64,000 bases of DNA from Desulfothermus okinawensis JCM 13304 (lineage in GTDB: Bacteria > Desulfobacterota > Desulfovibrionia > Desulfovibrionales > Desulfothermaceae), in contig BBBM01000002.1 in NCBI GenBank assembly GCA_001311565.1, forward strand, positions 62,001-126,000. Reading direction: 5' to 3'. The notes under the pieces were generated by a model. It was not told where the DNA came from and did no database searches. It saw only the letters and a list, made by a program, of their open reading frames with translations. The position numbers were made by a program, and so were the translations under genes. How positions within the stretch are numbered: position 1 is the stretch's first letter; each line of letters begins with the position of its first letter. Below, piece after piece: positions 54,031 to 64,000 of this stretch.

Positions 54031-55554
54031 GAAAGCATTTTTTTTGCAATATTTGTAATGGTATGGATTTTAGCTTTTAATGTCACTACAAGGGGAGAGG
54101 CGGTTGTTTCAATGGATAAATTAAGGGAAAAGATTCATTCTTTTAAGCTTTCAAATGGGATGACATTTGTTGTAATGGAGAGAAAAACTTCTCCAGTGGT
54201 AAGTTTTGTTACATTTGTAAAGGTAGGTAGTGTTGATGAAGAAACAGGACACACTGGTATTGCCCATATTTTGAGCATATGGCATTTAAAGGAACTAAAG
54301 ATATTGGTACCAAAGATTATGAGAGGGAAAAAGTTTTATTAAAAAAAATTAGATGAAGCATATGTAAAATATATAAAGTGTAAAGATCTGAATGGAGATA
54401 AAAATAAATGTGGTGTTTTTGAAGATAAGTTTAAAAAGTTTCTCAGGGATGCAAATTCTTTAGTAAAACACAATGAATTTTCAAAGATAATAGAGAAAAA
54501 CGGTGGAGAAGACCTAAATGCAGGTACATCTACTGACTATACAATTTATTACTGTTCGCTTCCAGCAAATAAAGTAGAATTATGGTTTTTCCTTGAATCT
54601 GACAGACTGAAAAATCCAGTATTTAGGGAATTTTATACAGAAAAAGAGGTAATCAGGGAAGAAAGGCGCATGAGAGTTGATACATCTCCAATGGGAAAGC
54701 TCATAGAGGCATTTAGATCAGTTGCATTTAGCGCCCATCCCTATGGACATCCTACTATAGGGTGGGATTCAGATATTATTCACACTACCATTAAAGATGT
54801 GGAAAAATTCCATAAGAAATTTTATGTGCCACAGAATATAACAATAGCAATAGTGGGAGATGTGGATTTAGATGAAATAAAAAAAATGGCCAATATCTAT
54901 TTTGGAGAAATTAAAAAAAAGACCTGATCCACCCTATGTTTGGACAAAGGAGCCTAAACAGGAAGGAAAAAAAAGAGGTTGTTTTGTATGCAGATGCACA
55001 GCCCATGTATATTAGGGGTTACCACGTGCCAGGATATGGGAGTAGGGATTATCTTGCATTGGAGCTTTTAGAAGAGATTTTATCCGCAGGCAGGAGTTCA
55101 AGGCTCTATGCCCACCTTGTATTGGAAAAAAAAATTGGCACTATCTATTTCTGCATTTTATGGATTTCCAGGAGAGAGATATCCATGCCTTTTCGGTATA
55201 TTTGCTATACCAAATCACGGGGTAAGTCTTGATAAATTGTCCAGGGCAATAGATATGGAACTTGAAGATATTTTAAAGAATGGAGTGAGCAGGGAAGAAC
55301 TTAATAGGGCTTACACAATAGATGAAGCAAATTTACTCAGGGAAATGGAATCCAATCTTGGGATGGCAAAAGAACTTGCATATGCCCAGTCTATGTATGG
55401 TGACTACAATAGGCTATTTTCAGATCTTGAAGCACTAAAATCTGTGAGCTCAAAGGATATCACAGGTGTAATAGAAAAATATTTTGTATCAGGTAATATG
55501 GTTGAGGCAAGGTTAATTAATTCAAAAAAAACAAAAATAGGGCGTTATATATGA
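54027..55554 (+). CDS. Zinc metallopeptidase, M16 family (active subunit)
   Basis: About 508 residues. A signal peptide (FFAIFVMVWILAFNVTT) indicates a periplasmic or membrane-anchored protein. The inverse zinc motif HxxEH is present as HIFEHMAFKGT once a T run near 54271 is lengthened by one; the distal zinc ligand region is REERRMRVDTSPMGKLIEAF. A Cys-containing insert (KYIKCKDLNGDKNKCGVFED) lies after the motif. The second M16 half follows. It is coupled to the next gene by an ATGA overlap. Substrate unknown. Confidence 0.9.
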
Positions 55555-56962
55555 AGAGGGCAATATTAATGGTAATGGTTTTAAGTCTTATGGGTTGTGG
55601 GTTTTCAGGCCCTAAAAGATATAGTGAACTAAAGTTTAAAAAGAATATCTCATGGCCAAATTACAAAATTTCCTCTTACCTTGCCAAAAATGGAGTAAAG
55701 CTCTTTTTGATAGAAGATCATGAACTACCCATCATTAAGTGTACTATTTTTATAAAAGGTGGGAAATATTCGGTGCCAAAAGGAAAAGAAGGTCTTGAAT
55801 TTATCCTTGCACAAATGCTCAGGATGGGTGGAACAAAAGAGTATCCAGGGGAAAAACTTGATGTCTTTTTAGAAGATAGGGCTGTTGAATATGACATTGA
55901 CTTTGATTTCTTAAATGGTGTGGTGGAGATTGATTTATTAAAAAAAGGATTTTGATACGGTTATTCCAGTTATTCTTGAGAGTTTATCAAATCCAATATT
56001 TACACAGGACAAACTAGAGTTAGCAAAGATGAGACTCTTAACAATAATTTCCAGGAGAAATGACAGACAAGAAGAAGTTGGCATGAGGGAGTTTAAAAGG
56101 ATTATATATGGAAGGGATTCAGTGTGGGGCCGTCTTCCAACTAAAGATAGTGTGAAAAAAAATAACCCTCAAAGATGTGGAGAAGTTTTATAAAAAAACT
56201 ATTTGCAGGATCCAATATGCTCGTGGGAGTTGTAGGAGATTTTGACAAAAATAATATGGAGGAAAAACTAAACGACTTGTTTGCAGTATTTAAAAGGGGC
56301 AAAGATATTAAATTTAATTTTCCACAAATTAAGCCAGAGGTTCACCAAAGATATATTATTGATAAACCAGGGTCAAATCAGGCTTTTATAATCTTAGGTC
56401 ATCTGGGAACTTATCGTCTAAATCCAGATTTCGCAGCCCTTCAGGTCATGAATATGATTTTGAGTGGGGGTTTTTCTGGCAGACTATTTGAGAACATAAG
56501 GACTAAAATGGGGCTTGCTTATAGCGTATATGGACATTTTGGAGGAGAGAGATATTATCCAGGACTCTTTTTTTGTAGCCCTTAAGACAAAAAAATAGTT
56601 CTGTTGCCAAAGCTATAGGTGCAGTAATTGATCAGCTTGAAAAGATAAAAGCCCGTGGTGTAACTAAAAAAAGAAGTAGTTGACGCAAAAGAACAATTTT
56701 TAAATTCTCTGGTTTTTAGATATGACTCTCCCAAAAAAATAATGGATAGAAGGCTTTATTATGAAATAAGAGACATGGAACCAGATTCCTTTAAAAAAAT
56801 TGATTAATGATATAAAGGCAGTGAAAGTGGAAGATGTAAATAGAGTAGCAAAAAAAGTATTTGTGCATAAAGGATCTAGATATCTTAGTGGTTGGAGACA
56901 AACATGTTCTTATAAATGACCTGGATAAATTGGGAAAATGGAAGGATTGGGTGCTTGAATAA
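55551..56962 (+). CDS. M16-family lipoprotein lacking zinc ligands (partner subunit)
   Basis: About 468 residues, start ATG 55551. The N-terminus has a lipobox (VLSLMGC), so it should be a lipoprotein. The position equivalent to HxxEH reads GLEFILAQMLRMGGT, with no zinc ligands, so it is probably the catalytically inactive half of a heterodimer with the preceding gene product. The C-terminal M16 motif region (LPTKDSVKKITLKDVEKFYK, RLFENIRTKMGLAYSVYGHF) is intact. Breaks near 55938, 56154, 56191, 56565, 56675, 56795 and 56866. Confidence 0.88.
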
Positions 56963-57138
56963 GGTTGCCAAAAACACAGGTGAATTGGTTTTTATTTTTT
57001 TGGTAAAAAAAAGTTAAATTTTTTTGTTGCTTTTAATCAATTGGTATTAGATTTGTCTTGTAAAATCAGGACAGTTTATGTAGTATAAATAGCAAAATTG
57101 GTTCAATGTTGCTTAATTAAATAAGGAGGGTGTAAGTT
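56963..57138. other. Intergenic region upstream of aldolase gene
   Basis: About 175 AT-rich bases. Apart from the AAGGAGGG ribosome site of the next gene I see no clear operator or terminator; TTTTTTTGG and T-rich stretches after the M16 gene could end transcription. Confidence 0.35.
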
Positions 57139-58409
57139 ATGAAAAATAATCAGGAGAGTTATAAAAAGCTCCTTGAGATAGGAAGGCCACCAAATATAAA
57201 AAAAACTGTTCCCAAACTCGAAGGCCTTGATTGTCAGTGGAAAGGTCATAGATAGGGCCATGCTAAAAAAAAGGCAAGGCAATGACCATTGCTGCAAATG
57301 GGAGAAACTATTTTGTAATAAGAGGAGCACTACTTGCAGCACAAAGGGCAAATGCTGCAATAATCATGGAAATAGCCAAGTCAGAGTCAACTTATTGTCC
57401 CACCAATTTCTGGAATCTGGCAAGAAGGGTAGATGTGCTTTGTAATGAGTTAAATATAACAGTCCCTGTGGCCATCCATGCGGACCATTTTGCAATTAAG
57501 GGCAAGGAAGATATAGAAAAGGCCAGAAAACAAATTCCCTCTATGTTTGATTTTGGGATAACTTCAATTGCAATAGATGCATCTCACCTGCCAGATAGGG
57601 ATAATCTTCTGGCCAATCTAGAACTATCACAATATATTCCCAAATGGGCTGGATATGAGACAGAGGTTGGAGAGATAAAGGGAAAAGAGGGTCTATCAAC
57701 CCTGAAGAAGCCCTGTTTTTAATCAAGGGCTTAAATGCACATTCAATATTTCCAGACTGGATTGCACTGAATAATGGTACAACCCATGGTATCCAGGACT
57801 CAGATGCTGGAATTCAAGTAGATTTAACAGCTGAGATACACAAGGCCCTGGAGCCATATAAGGTTTCAGGTGCCCAACATGGTACATCTGGAAATAGTAC
57901 ACAGAGATTAAAAGAAATCGCCCAGAAGACAAGGACAACAAAGGCTAATGTTGCAACAGCACTTCAGATGATCTCCTGGGGTGTTCGGGTAAATGACTAT
58001 GGAAATGCTGAGTTAGATGAAAATGGTGAATTTATAAAAGAAAAGGACAAAGGAGTTAGTGAAGAACTGTGGCAAGAGATGGTTGAATATGCAAAGAAAA
58101 ATGGCATAAGAGGTGGAAATTATAAAAAAATTAAATCTACCATTTGAAACTGCACTTTTATCAGAACCACCTGAGATAAGGGAGAGAATGACCAAAAATG
58201 TAGAAGAGTTTGTATATCATCTACTGGTTGATGTTTTCAATGCAAAGGATACTGCTGATATTGCAAAGAAGCTTATTTTAGAAGCAAAAACCTATGATTT
58301 AGGGCCAAAGGGAGAAAAAAAATTGAAGATGAATCTCAGTGGAGCATTGAAAAAAATAAAAGCAATGGAGGCCTCTCAAAAACAAGGCAGTGGTGATTAT
58401 GACGATTAA
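57139..58409 (+). CDS. fba: Class II fructose-bisphosphate aldolase
   Basis: Zinc-dependent aldolase. About 425 residues, start ATG 57139 after AAGGAGGG. Zinc and catalytic ligands are visible: AIHADHF, SIAIDASHL, YETEVGEIKGKEG, WIALNNGTTHG and VSGAQHGTSGNSTQR. The protein is longer than E. coli FbaA, with an extra C-terminal helical region (EFVYHLLVDVFNAKDTADIA), as in the large class II aldolases of deltaproteobacteria. Breaks near 57199-57206, 57264-57271, 57708 and 58126. Followed by a strong terminator. Confidence 0.92.
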
Positions 58410-58423
58410 GAAAGAAAAATGGG

Positions 58424-58449
58424 GGCCACTACCTTGTAGTGGCCTTTTT
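58424..58449 (+). terminator. Intrinsic terminator of fba, abutting larB
   Basis: GGCCACTAC / GTAGTGGCC with a three-base loop and T5. The T-tract ends directly at the larB stop codon, so this element is shared by two converging genes. Confidence 0.93.
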
Positions 58450-59203
58450 CTATTTAAAGGAATTGAATATCTTGGCAGCCATGTAAGCAGCCCCAAATCC
58501 ATTATCTATATTTAAGACACTAACACCACCTGAACAGGAGTTTAGCATCCCCAGAAGTGCACTGATACCATTAAAACTTGCTCCATATCCAACAGATGTG
58601 GGTACAGCCAGTATTGGCTTGCCTGTGAGCCCCCCAATTACACTGGGCAGTGCTCCTTCCATGCCAGCTACCACTATTAAGAGCCTGGCCTGTCTGAGCT
58701 TATCTAAGAATGGGAAAATCCTGTGAATTCCAGCCACTCCTACATCTGTTATTAGTCCCACATCTAGATCAAAAAAATTTTGCACACAAATAGGCCTCCA
58801 ATGCAATTGGAAGATCAGAGGCACCAGCTGTTATTACAATAACATCACCTTCTTGTTGCCACGGTGGATCAAGAGAGATTTTTTTTCCCAAAACAAAGGA
58901 TTTTGGTGAGGAATAATATTTCCCTTTACTGAAAAACTTTTCCAGTTTTTCGCCAATTTCCTTATCTAATTTGGTAACCAATATCTTATCCGCCCCGCTG
59001 GAAGATAATATTGTTTCCAGTTGTTCTATACTTTTTCCTTTACCAAAAATAATTTCCCCATGACCAGTCCTGATTTCCCTGTGGGAGTCTATACAAACTC
59101 CATTATCAAGCCTTTTGAATGGTAGGTCTTTAAGGTAGTTGTATGCATCTTCAATAGATATATTCCCAACTGACAGGTCCATTAAAATATTTTTGATGTC
59201 CAA
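58450..59203 (-). CDS. larB: Nickel-pincer cofactor biosynthesis protein LarB
   Basis: Carboxylates and hydrolyses nicotinate adenine dinucleotide in synthesis of the nickel-pincer nucleotide of lactate racemase. About 250 residues; start TTG 59203 with AAAGGAG nine bases upstream. The N-terminal region has [20 protein letters not shown]; the C-terminal PurE-like domain has [46 protein letters not shown] and [20 protein letters not shown]. One break at the A/T run near 58770. larA, larC and larE are absent from the window, so the enzyme using the cofactor must be elsewhere. Confidence 0.92.
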
Positions 59204-59366
59204 TTTTATTGCTCCTTTTTATTATGATTTTTAAATAATCTTGCCTAAAGATAAATATCCATGTATGATCCCCTCTAAATGTTTAGAGTTTTTTTAGTCA
59301 ACCGTGGACTGGATTAGAGGGTTGCAGCATGTCCATTAAAATTCAAAAGGTTTAAGGGAAATTATA
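59204..59366. other. Divergent intergenic region, larB / HD-GYP gene
   Basis: About 160 bases with promoters for both sides presumed. No convincing -24/-12 or operator palindrome is visible; a T7 run and a short GC-rich stretch near 59310 stand out only slightly. Confidence 0.35.
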
Positions 59367-61338
59367 ATGGTAGATTCAAACTTTGCCATATCAAAGGCAA
59401 CAAACCTATTGATATCTAGAAAACCCAAGGAAAAATTAGATGGCTTTTTTTGAGTTTCTGGAAAAAAATTTTGGAATAGATGGGGCATGTGTTTTCCTAT
59501 GGACCCCTGAATACAATATGTTCAGAACATGTGGTCTGGAGTGGGTAAAGGATGATTTTAAAGAGAACTTAAATGAAATCATTTTTTTCTCTCTATGGTG
59601 AAGATGATATACTATTTTTACCTCTAGATAAGAATAGTTATGCAGATGTAGTGCTCAAACAAAACACTCCTCTCTATGTGAGGGATACAAGTAAATCTCC
59701 TTATTGGGGGATAGTATTAGATATAAAGGAGGAATAAAATCCACATATATTTATCCCCTGATTAACAGAGAGGATATTAAAGTAATTATAGTATTTTTTT
59801 AGTAGGTACACAGATGGTTTTTCCATGGATTTCATTAAATTTATAAATGAAATATCAGATAAATTATCTTCAATAATTGAGATTATAATACATGAAGAAA
59901 CCCAAAAAATTACAAAAATAAAACTTCAAAAAGAACTCAAACAAAGGAACTATGAATTAGAGATATTGCTTAATATGTCAAGACAACTGAGTTTTACTTC
60001 TACCTATGAAGAAACACTAAAAATTGTAAGTAATTTACTCCATTTTGGTGTAGAATATGATTTCTTTTCAATTTTAATAGTTTCAGATTATATGAAAAAA
60101 AATATTTATTTATCCCTATCATGTACTAGGCGAAAATTTGATAAAATACATAATTGACAATATGATAAAGGAGATTTCTAGAGATGTTGCAGTAGAAAAA
60201 AAATGAATTTGATATCTATATTGAGACACCCATGCATAAAAACATAAAATGTGTAAAAGATACTTCTCAACTTTTTCTATTTCCAATAGAGATCAGTCCT
60301 GCTGGCATGGATAAGGGGATATTTTGTGTTGGCCGAAGCAGCGGAAGATTTACCAATGAAGAAATCAGGTTTTTGAATCTTGTTGTAACCCAATTAAATA
60401 TAACCTTCTTAAGGATCATAGAACTCAGGGAAAGGGAGAGATCTATTGTTCAAAATATTTTGTATAATTTTCCAGAAGGAGTTATATTAATTGATGATAA
60501 TCTAAAGGTATTACTTTTCAATAAGATTGGAGAAGGGTTAATATCTAAATTTGGACAATTTTCAGAAAGAAATCAGTTATTAAAATTCAAAAATATTTTA
60601 ATTGGAGACCTTATTAGTTCACAAAAAAAAAGAAGTAGAGATAGAGGTTGGGAATGGTGAAGATTTGAAGATACTTAAATTAATGGTTCAACCTCTAGAT
60701 ATATCTCATTCATCTCCCACATGGATCATATTGGTCTCAGACGTTACTGAACACAGGACCTTTCAAAGAAAAATACACAGGATGTTAGAGGGGACTGTGT
60801 ATTCACTTGCATTGGCCATTGAGAGAAGGGATCCATATACTGCTGGACATCAAAAAAAATGTTGCCAATCTTGCAGTAGAAATTGGCAAAAAAAATGGGA
60901 TTAGAAGAAGAAACAGTAAATATTTTGTATATGGGTGGACTTCTTCACGACCTGGGAAAGATTGCAATCCCCTCAGAAATACTGACAAAACCGGGTAAAT
61001 TGACTCCAGAGGAATTCGCCTTAATCAAGACTCACCCCCGGGTGGGATATGAAATTTTAAAGGACGTTGAGTTCGTAGGCCCAATAAAAGAGATGGTCCT
61101 GTATCACCATGAAAGACTCAATGGAACAGGGTATCCCAACGGTTTAAAGGGAGACGAGATTCCCCTGGAGGCAAGGATACTTGCTGTGGCAGACGTGGTT
61201 GATGCCATATCGTCACACAGGCCCTATAGACCTTCACTGGGAATTGAAACTGCCCTAAAGGAGATAAGAACTTACAGGGGGAAATTATACGACTCAGATG
61301 CAGTGGATGCATGTCTATCTATTGATTTTTCAGATTAA
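59367..61338 (+). CDS. GAF-PAS-type sensor with HD-GYP c-di-GMP phosphodiesterase domain
   Basis: About 655 residues. An N-terminal GAF-like domain (EFLEKNFGIDGACVFLWTPE), a second GAF-like domain (about 59950-60400, LLNMSRQLSFTSTYEETLKI), a short PAS-like segment (NFPEGVILIDDNLKVLLFNK), and a C-terminal HD-GYP domain. The HD-GYP residues are complete: GLLHDLGKIAIP, HHERLNGTGYPNGLKGDEIP, ARILAVADVVDAISSHRPYR. Breaks near 59444, 59585, 59722, 59800-59825, 60125, 60201, 60631, 60856 and 60890. It likely hydrolyses c-di-GMP, with the PilZ protein at 16.8 kb as a possible receptor. It precedes a FlrC-like regulator. Confidence 0.88.
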
Positions 61339-61394
61339 GTATGCGAAAGATTGCCCTTTAAAAGAGTTACAAATTAACATGTTGCAGGAAAAAT

Positions 61395-62784
61395 ATGGAG
61401 AGATTTGTACTATTTATTTCAGAATTAGACGATATAGCTCACTTGATAGATGGTCTCAAGGAAAACCACATACAATTTCATGTGAGCTGTGACCCGCATG
61501 AGATAGAAGTCCTGTTAGATAAAAGAAGTCCTGGACTGGTGGTTATTAAAGATGAATTAGAAAAAAATAGATCCAGAAGGATTCATAGAAAGGGCAGTAA
61601 ACAAAGATAATGCTCCAATGTTGTGGTTTTCTCAGAAAAAGCAGACAGTATAAAGGCAAAAAAATTTTTAGACCTGGGTGTGTTTGATTTTTGGATATCA
61701 CCAATTGTCCTGGAAAAGGTCCTTGTGTTTTTTAAGGATGACACCACAGATGGGGGGCGGAAAAGAGAAAGGAGACATGGATACATAAAAATTGTTGGTG
61801 AGCACAAAAAGATAAGATTGGCCCTGGCCCTTGCAAAAAAAGGTGGCTCCTTCTGATGCAACGGTTTTAATCTCTGGGGAGTCTGGTACAGGGAAGGAGC
61901 TTATTGCAAAGTACATTCATTTAAACAGTAAAAGGGCAAAAGGTCCCTATGTGGCTGTAAATTGTGCTGCACTTCCTGAAAATCTTTTAGAGAGTGAACT
62001 CTTTGGATATGAAAAAGGTGCCTTTACAGGTGCCTATAAATCAAAACCTGGTAAGTTTGAGCTGGCCTCAGGAGGCACAATACTCCTTGATGAGGTCTCC
62101 GAGATGAACCTTACCCTGCAGGCCAAACTCCTACGGGTGATTCAGGAAAAGGAAATAGATAGATTGGGAGGACTCCAGCCTATTAAAGTTGACGTTCGGA
62201 TAATTGCCACAACAAATAGGAACCTAAAGGAGTATGTTGAGCAGGGAAATTTCAGACAAGACCTATATTACAGGTTAAATGTCATCCCAATTCATCTTCC
62301 TCCCCTGAGGGAGAGGGGTGATGATGTTATTTTACTTGCCAATTACTTTTTGGAAAAATTCTCATCAGAATACAATATCATAACACCTGGCTTTAGTGAT
62401 AAGGCTATATTATGGCTAAAAGAATATGAGTGGCCAGGGAATATAAGGGAGTTAGAGAATTTAATTGAGCGGGCAGTGTTAATTGCCCAGGACTCATACA
62501 TTGAGCCAAGACATTTACTCATGGAGTCTTTAGAAGAAGACCTCCTTGGAGATTTTATTGACAAGGGGTCTTGCAGAGGTGATGGAAGAAGTGAGCAAAG
62601 GGACAGATCTGGTGTCAATATAGACAGGATATTACCTTTAGAAGAGCTGGAAAAACAAATGATAATTAAAAGTTTAGAGAAGACCAGGGGGAATAGGACA
62701 AGGGCAGCGGAATTACTTGGTATCTCAGTTAGGACACTTAGGAATAAATTAAATAAACTAAGAGAACAGGGAATTACACTGTAA
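61395..62784 (+). CDS. Sigma-54 activator of FlrC/NtrC type with degenerate receiver
   Basis: About 460 residues. The N-terminal 120 residues have a receiver-like pattern ([20 protein letters not shown]) but lack the acidic pair, and the phospho-acceptor position reads VVIKDELEK, so it is probably not phosphorylated normally. The AAA+ part is intact: [15 protein letters not shown], canonical [26 protein letters not shown] and [18 protein letters not shown]; the HTH is [20 protein letters not shown]. The closest resemblance is to flagellar activators FlrC/FlbD. Breaks near 61566, 61620 and 61836. No flagellar genes are in the window. Confidence 0.88.
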
Positions 62785-62798
62785 AAGGAGCAAAGAAT

Positions 62799-63993
62799 AT
62801 GAGATATTTGACTAAAGAAGTGAGTCAGTTTTTAGAGAAAAGTTCCTGGATCAGGAAGATGTTTGAGACAGGTCTTGAGCTAAAAAAAGAAGTATGGTGA
62901 GGACAAGGTATATGACTTTAGTTTAGGCAATCCAGATCTTCCTCCACCAAAAAAAGGTCAAAGAGGCCCTAATGGAGATAGCCAGTTATGCAGATAGACC
63001 ATATGTTTTTGGCTATATGCCAAATGCAGGGTCCCCTCAGACTAGAGAAAAGCTTGCTAAATATCTATCTCAGGAACAGGGAAGGGAAATTTCAGCCTCA
63101 GATGTAATGCTCACCTGTGGTGCTGCTGGTGGGCTCAATTGTCTATTTAGATGTATTTTAGAGGCTGGTGAGGAAATCATCTGTCTGTCTCCCTATTTTG
63201 TTGAGTATGGATTCTATTTATCTAACCATAAAGCAAAGGTCAAAGTTGTTGAAACAAAGGATAACTTTGAAATTGACCTTGAAAAAAATAGAAGAGGCGC
63301 TCTCAGAAAATGTACGTGGAGTTTTAATAAATTCTCCAAATAATCCAACAGGTCAAGTATATAGTGAGTCACAGCTTAAGCAGTTGGGTAATTTACTTAC
63401 AAAATATTCAGAAAAATTTGAGAGACCAATTTATTTGATTTCAGATGAGCCATATAGGTTCTTGACTTACAATGGACTCAAGTGTCCTTCAGTATTTAAA
63501 TGTTATAAAAATTCTATAATCGTGAGCTCTTTTTCAAAGAACCTATCCCTTGCTGGTGAGCGTATTGGGTATGTGGCCCTATGTCCTGATCTTCAGGGTA
63601 AAGATGAACTCATGAATGGTCTTATCTTTGTAAATAGAATACTTGGTTATGTAAACGCCCCTACAATAGGGCAGAAGATATTAGACTTTGCACTTGGTGA
63701 AACTGTAGATATTTCTATTTATGAAAAGAGAAGGGATATCATGGCTAATGTACTCAAAAATGCAGGATATGATTTTCTCATGCCAAAGGGTGGATTTTAT
63801 TTTTTTTCCAAAGTCACCAATACCAGATGAAGTTGAATTTATAAAGATCTTGCAGGAGGAGAGAATTTTGGCAGTACCAGGTTCTGGATTTGGGAGGGGT
63901 GGATATTTTAGACTGTCTTTTTGTGTGTCTGAGAAGACAATAGAAAATTCTGCCACGGGTTTTAAGAGGGCCTTTGACAGGGTCATGTCCTAA
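62799..63993 (+). CDS. PLP-dependent aminotransferase, class I/II
   Basis: About 397 residues, start ATG 62799 after AAAGGAG. Fold type I motifs: FSLGNPDLPPPKKV, VFGYMPNAGSPQTREKLAKY, LTCGAAGGLNCLF, INSPNNPTGQVYS, LISDEPYRFL, SSFSKNLSLAGERIGY (PLP Lys) and GYFRLSFCVSEKTI. It resembles aspartate/alanine-type aminotransferases; exact substrates cannot be read from sequence. Breaks at 62882-62888, 62950-62956, about 63284 and 63800-63808. It ends at 63991-63993, seven bases before the window edge. Confidence 0.92.
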
Positions 63994-64000
63994 CCCTTTA

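Overview
The window is a 64 kb stretch of low-GC bacterial chromosome that is almost entirely coding. Gene content points to an anaerobic, Gram-negative, deltaproteobacterial-type organism, most plausibly a low-GC member of Desulfobacterota related to Desulfovibrionales. The clues are an O-acylhomoserine-independent homocysteine cluster (DUF39, UPF0280, NIL-ferredoxin), TauE/SafE exporters grouped with universal stress proteins and a PEP-synthase-like protein, many sigma-54 activators with partner kinases, and an Acs / protein-acetyltransferase / acetate-permease locus. The taxonomic call is inference from gene families, not from a marker-gene tree.

Most genes are cut into two to seven overlapping reading-frame pieces. 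The breaks sit mostly in homopolymers: A or T runs of 7-10 look one base too long, and a smaller number of short runs look one base too short. Once these are corrected, known proteins read through at full length, so I annotate whole genes and note where the frame breaks. This is most likely a sequencing or assembly artefact; the alternative, slippage-corrected genes, is listed as a finding.

Layout. 1-3.7 kb: TolC-EmrA-EmrB tripartite efflux operon and a small zinc-ribbon gene. 3.8-10.1 kb: tRNA-Ser(UGA), purE, CIRCE-controlled groES-groEL, an Mth938-like gene, cobU-cobS, thpR, an unknown coiled-coil gene and tsaC. 10.2-14.2 kb (minus strand): NhaD/ArsB-type permease, a PAS sensor lacking an ATPase domain, apbE. 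14.4-18.5 kb: homocysteine cluster, PilZ gene, and a ParA-like ATPase with a ribbon-helix-helix partner. 18.7-35.6 kb: a continuous minus-strand signalling and stress island. It holds a receiver-containing Lon protease, two TauE exporters, two histidine kinases, an NtrC-type regulator, two single-domain receivers, three universal-stress-type proteins, the PEP-synthase-like protein and a heptad-repeat DUF202 membrane protein. A -24/-12 promoter with two upstream inverted repeats precedes the main operon.

35.9-42.9 kb (plus strand): another sigma-54-type promoter, a 60-residue protein, two universal-stress-type genes, a 29-residue membrane peptide, an SLC13/TrkA-C permease, a cytidylate-kinase-like protein and a second HK/NtrC pair. 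42.9-48.6 kb: acetate module (Pat-like acetyltransferase divergent from acs, then satP). 48.7-64 kb: galT-like gene, coaX, eno, gmhA, FmdB-type zinc ribbon, hemC, two M16 peptidases, class II aldolase, larB, a GAF/HD-GYP protein, a FlrC-like regulator and an aminotransferase.

The strongest biological candidates are the Lon-type protease with a complete response-regulator receiver domain inserted just before its AAA+ module (33.5-35.6 kb) and the 32-heptad RT-repeat DUF202 protein (20.5-21.6 kb). Both lie in the same kinase-rich island.
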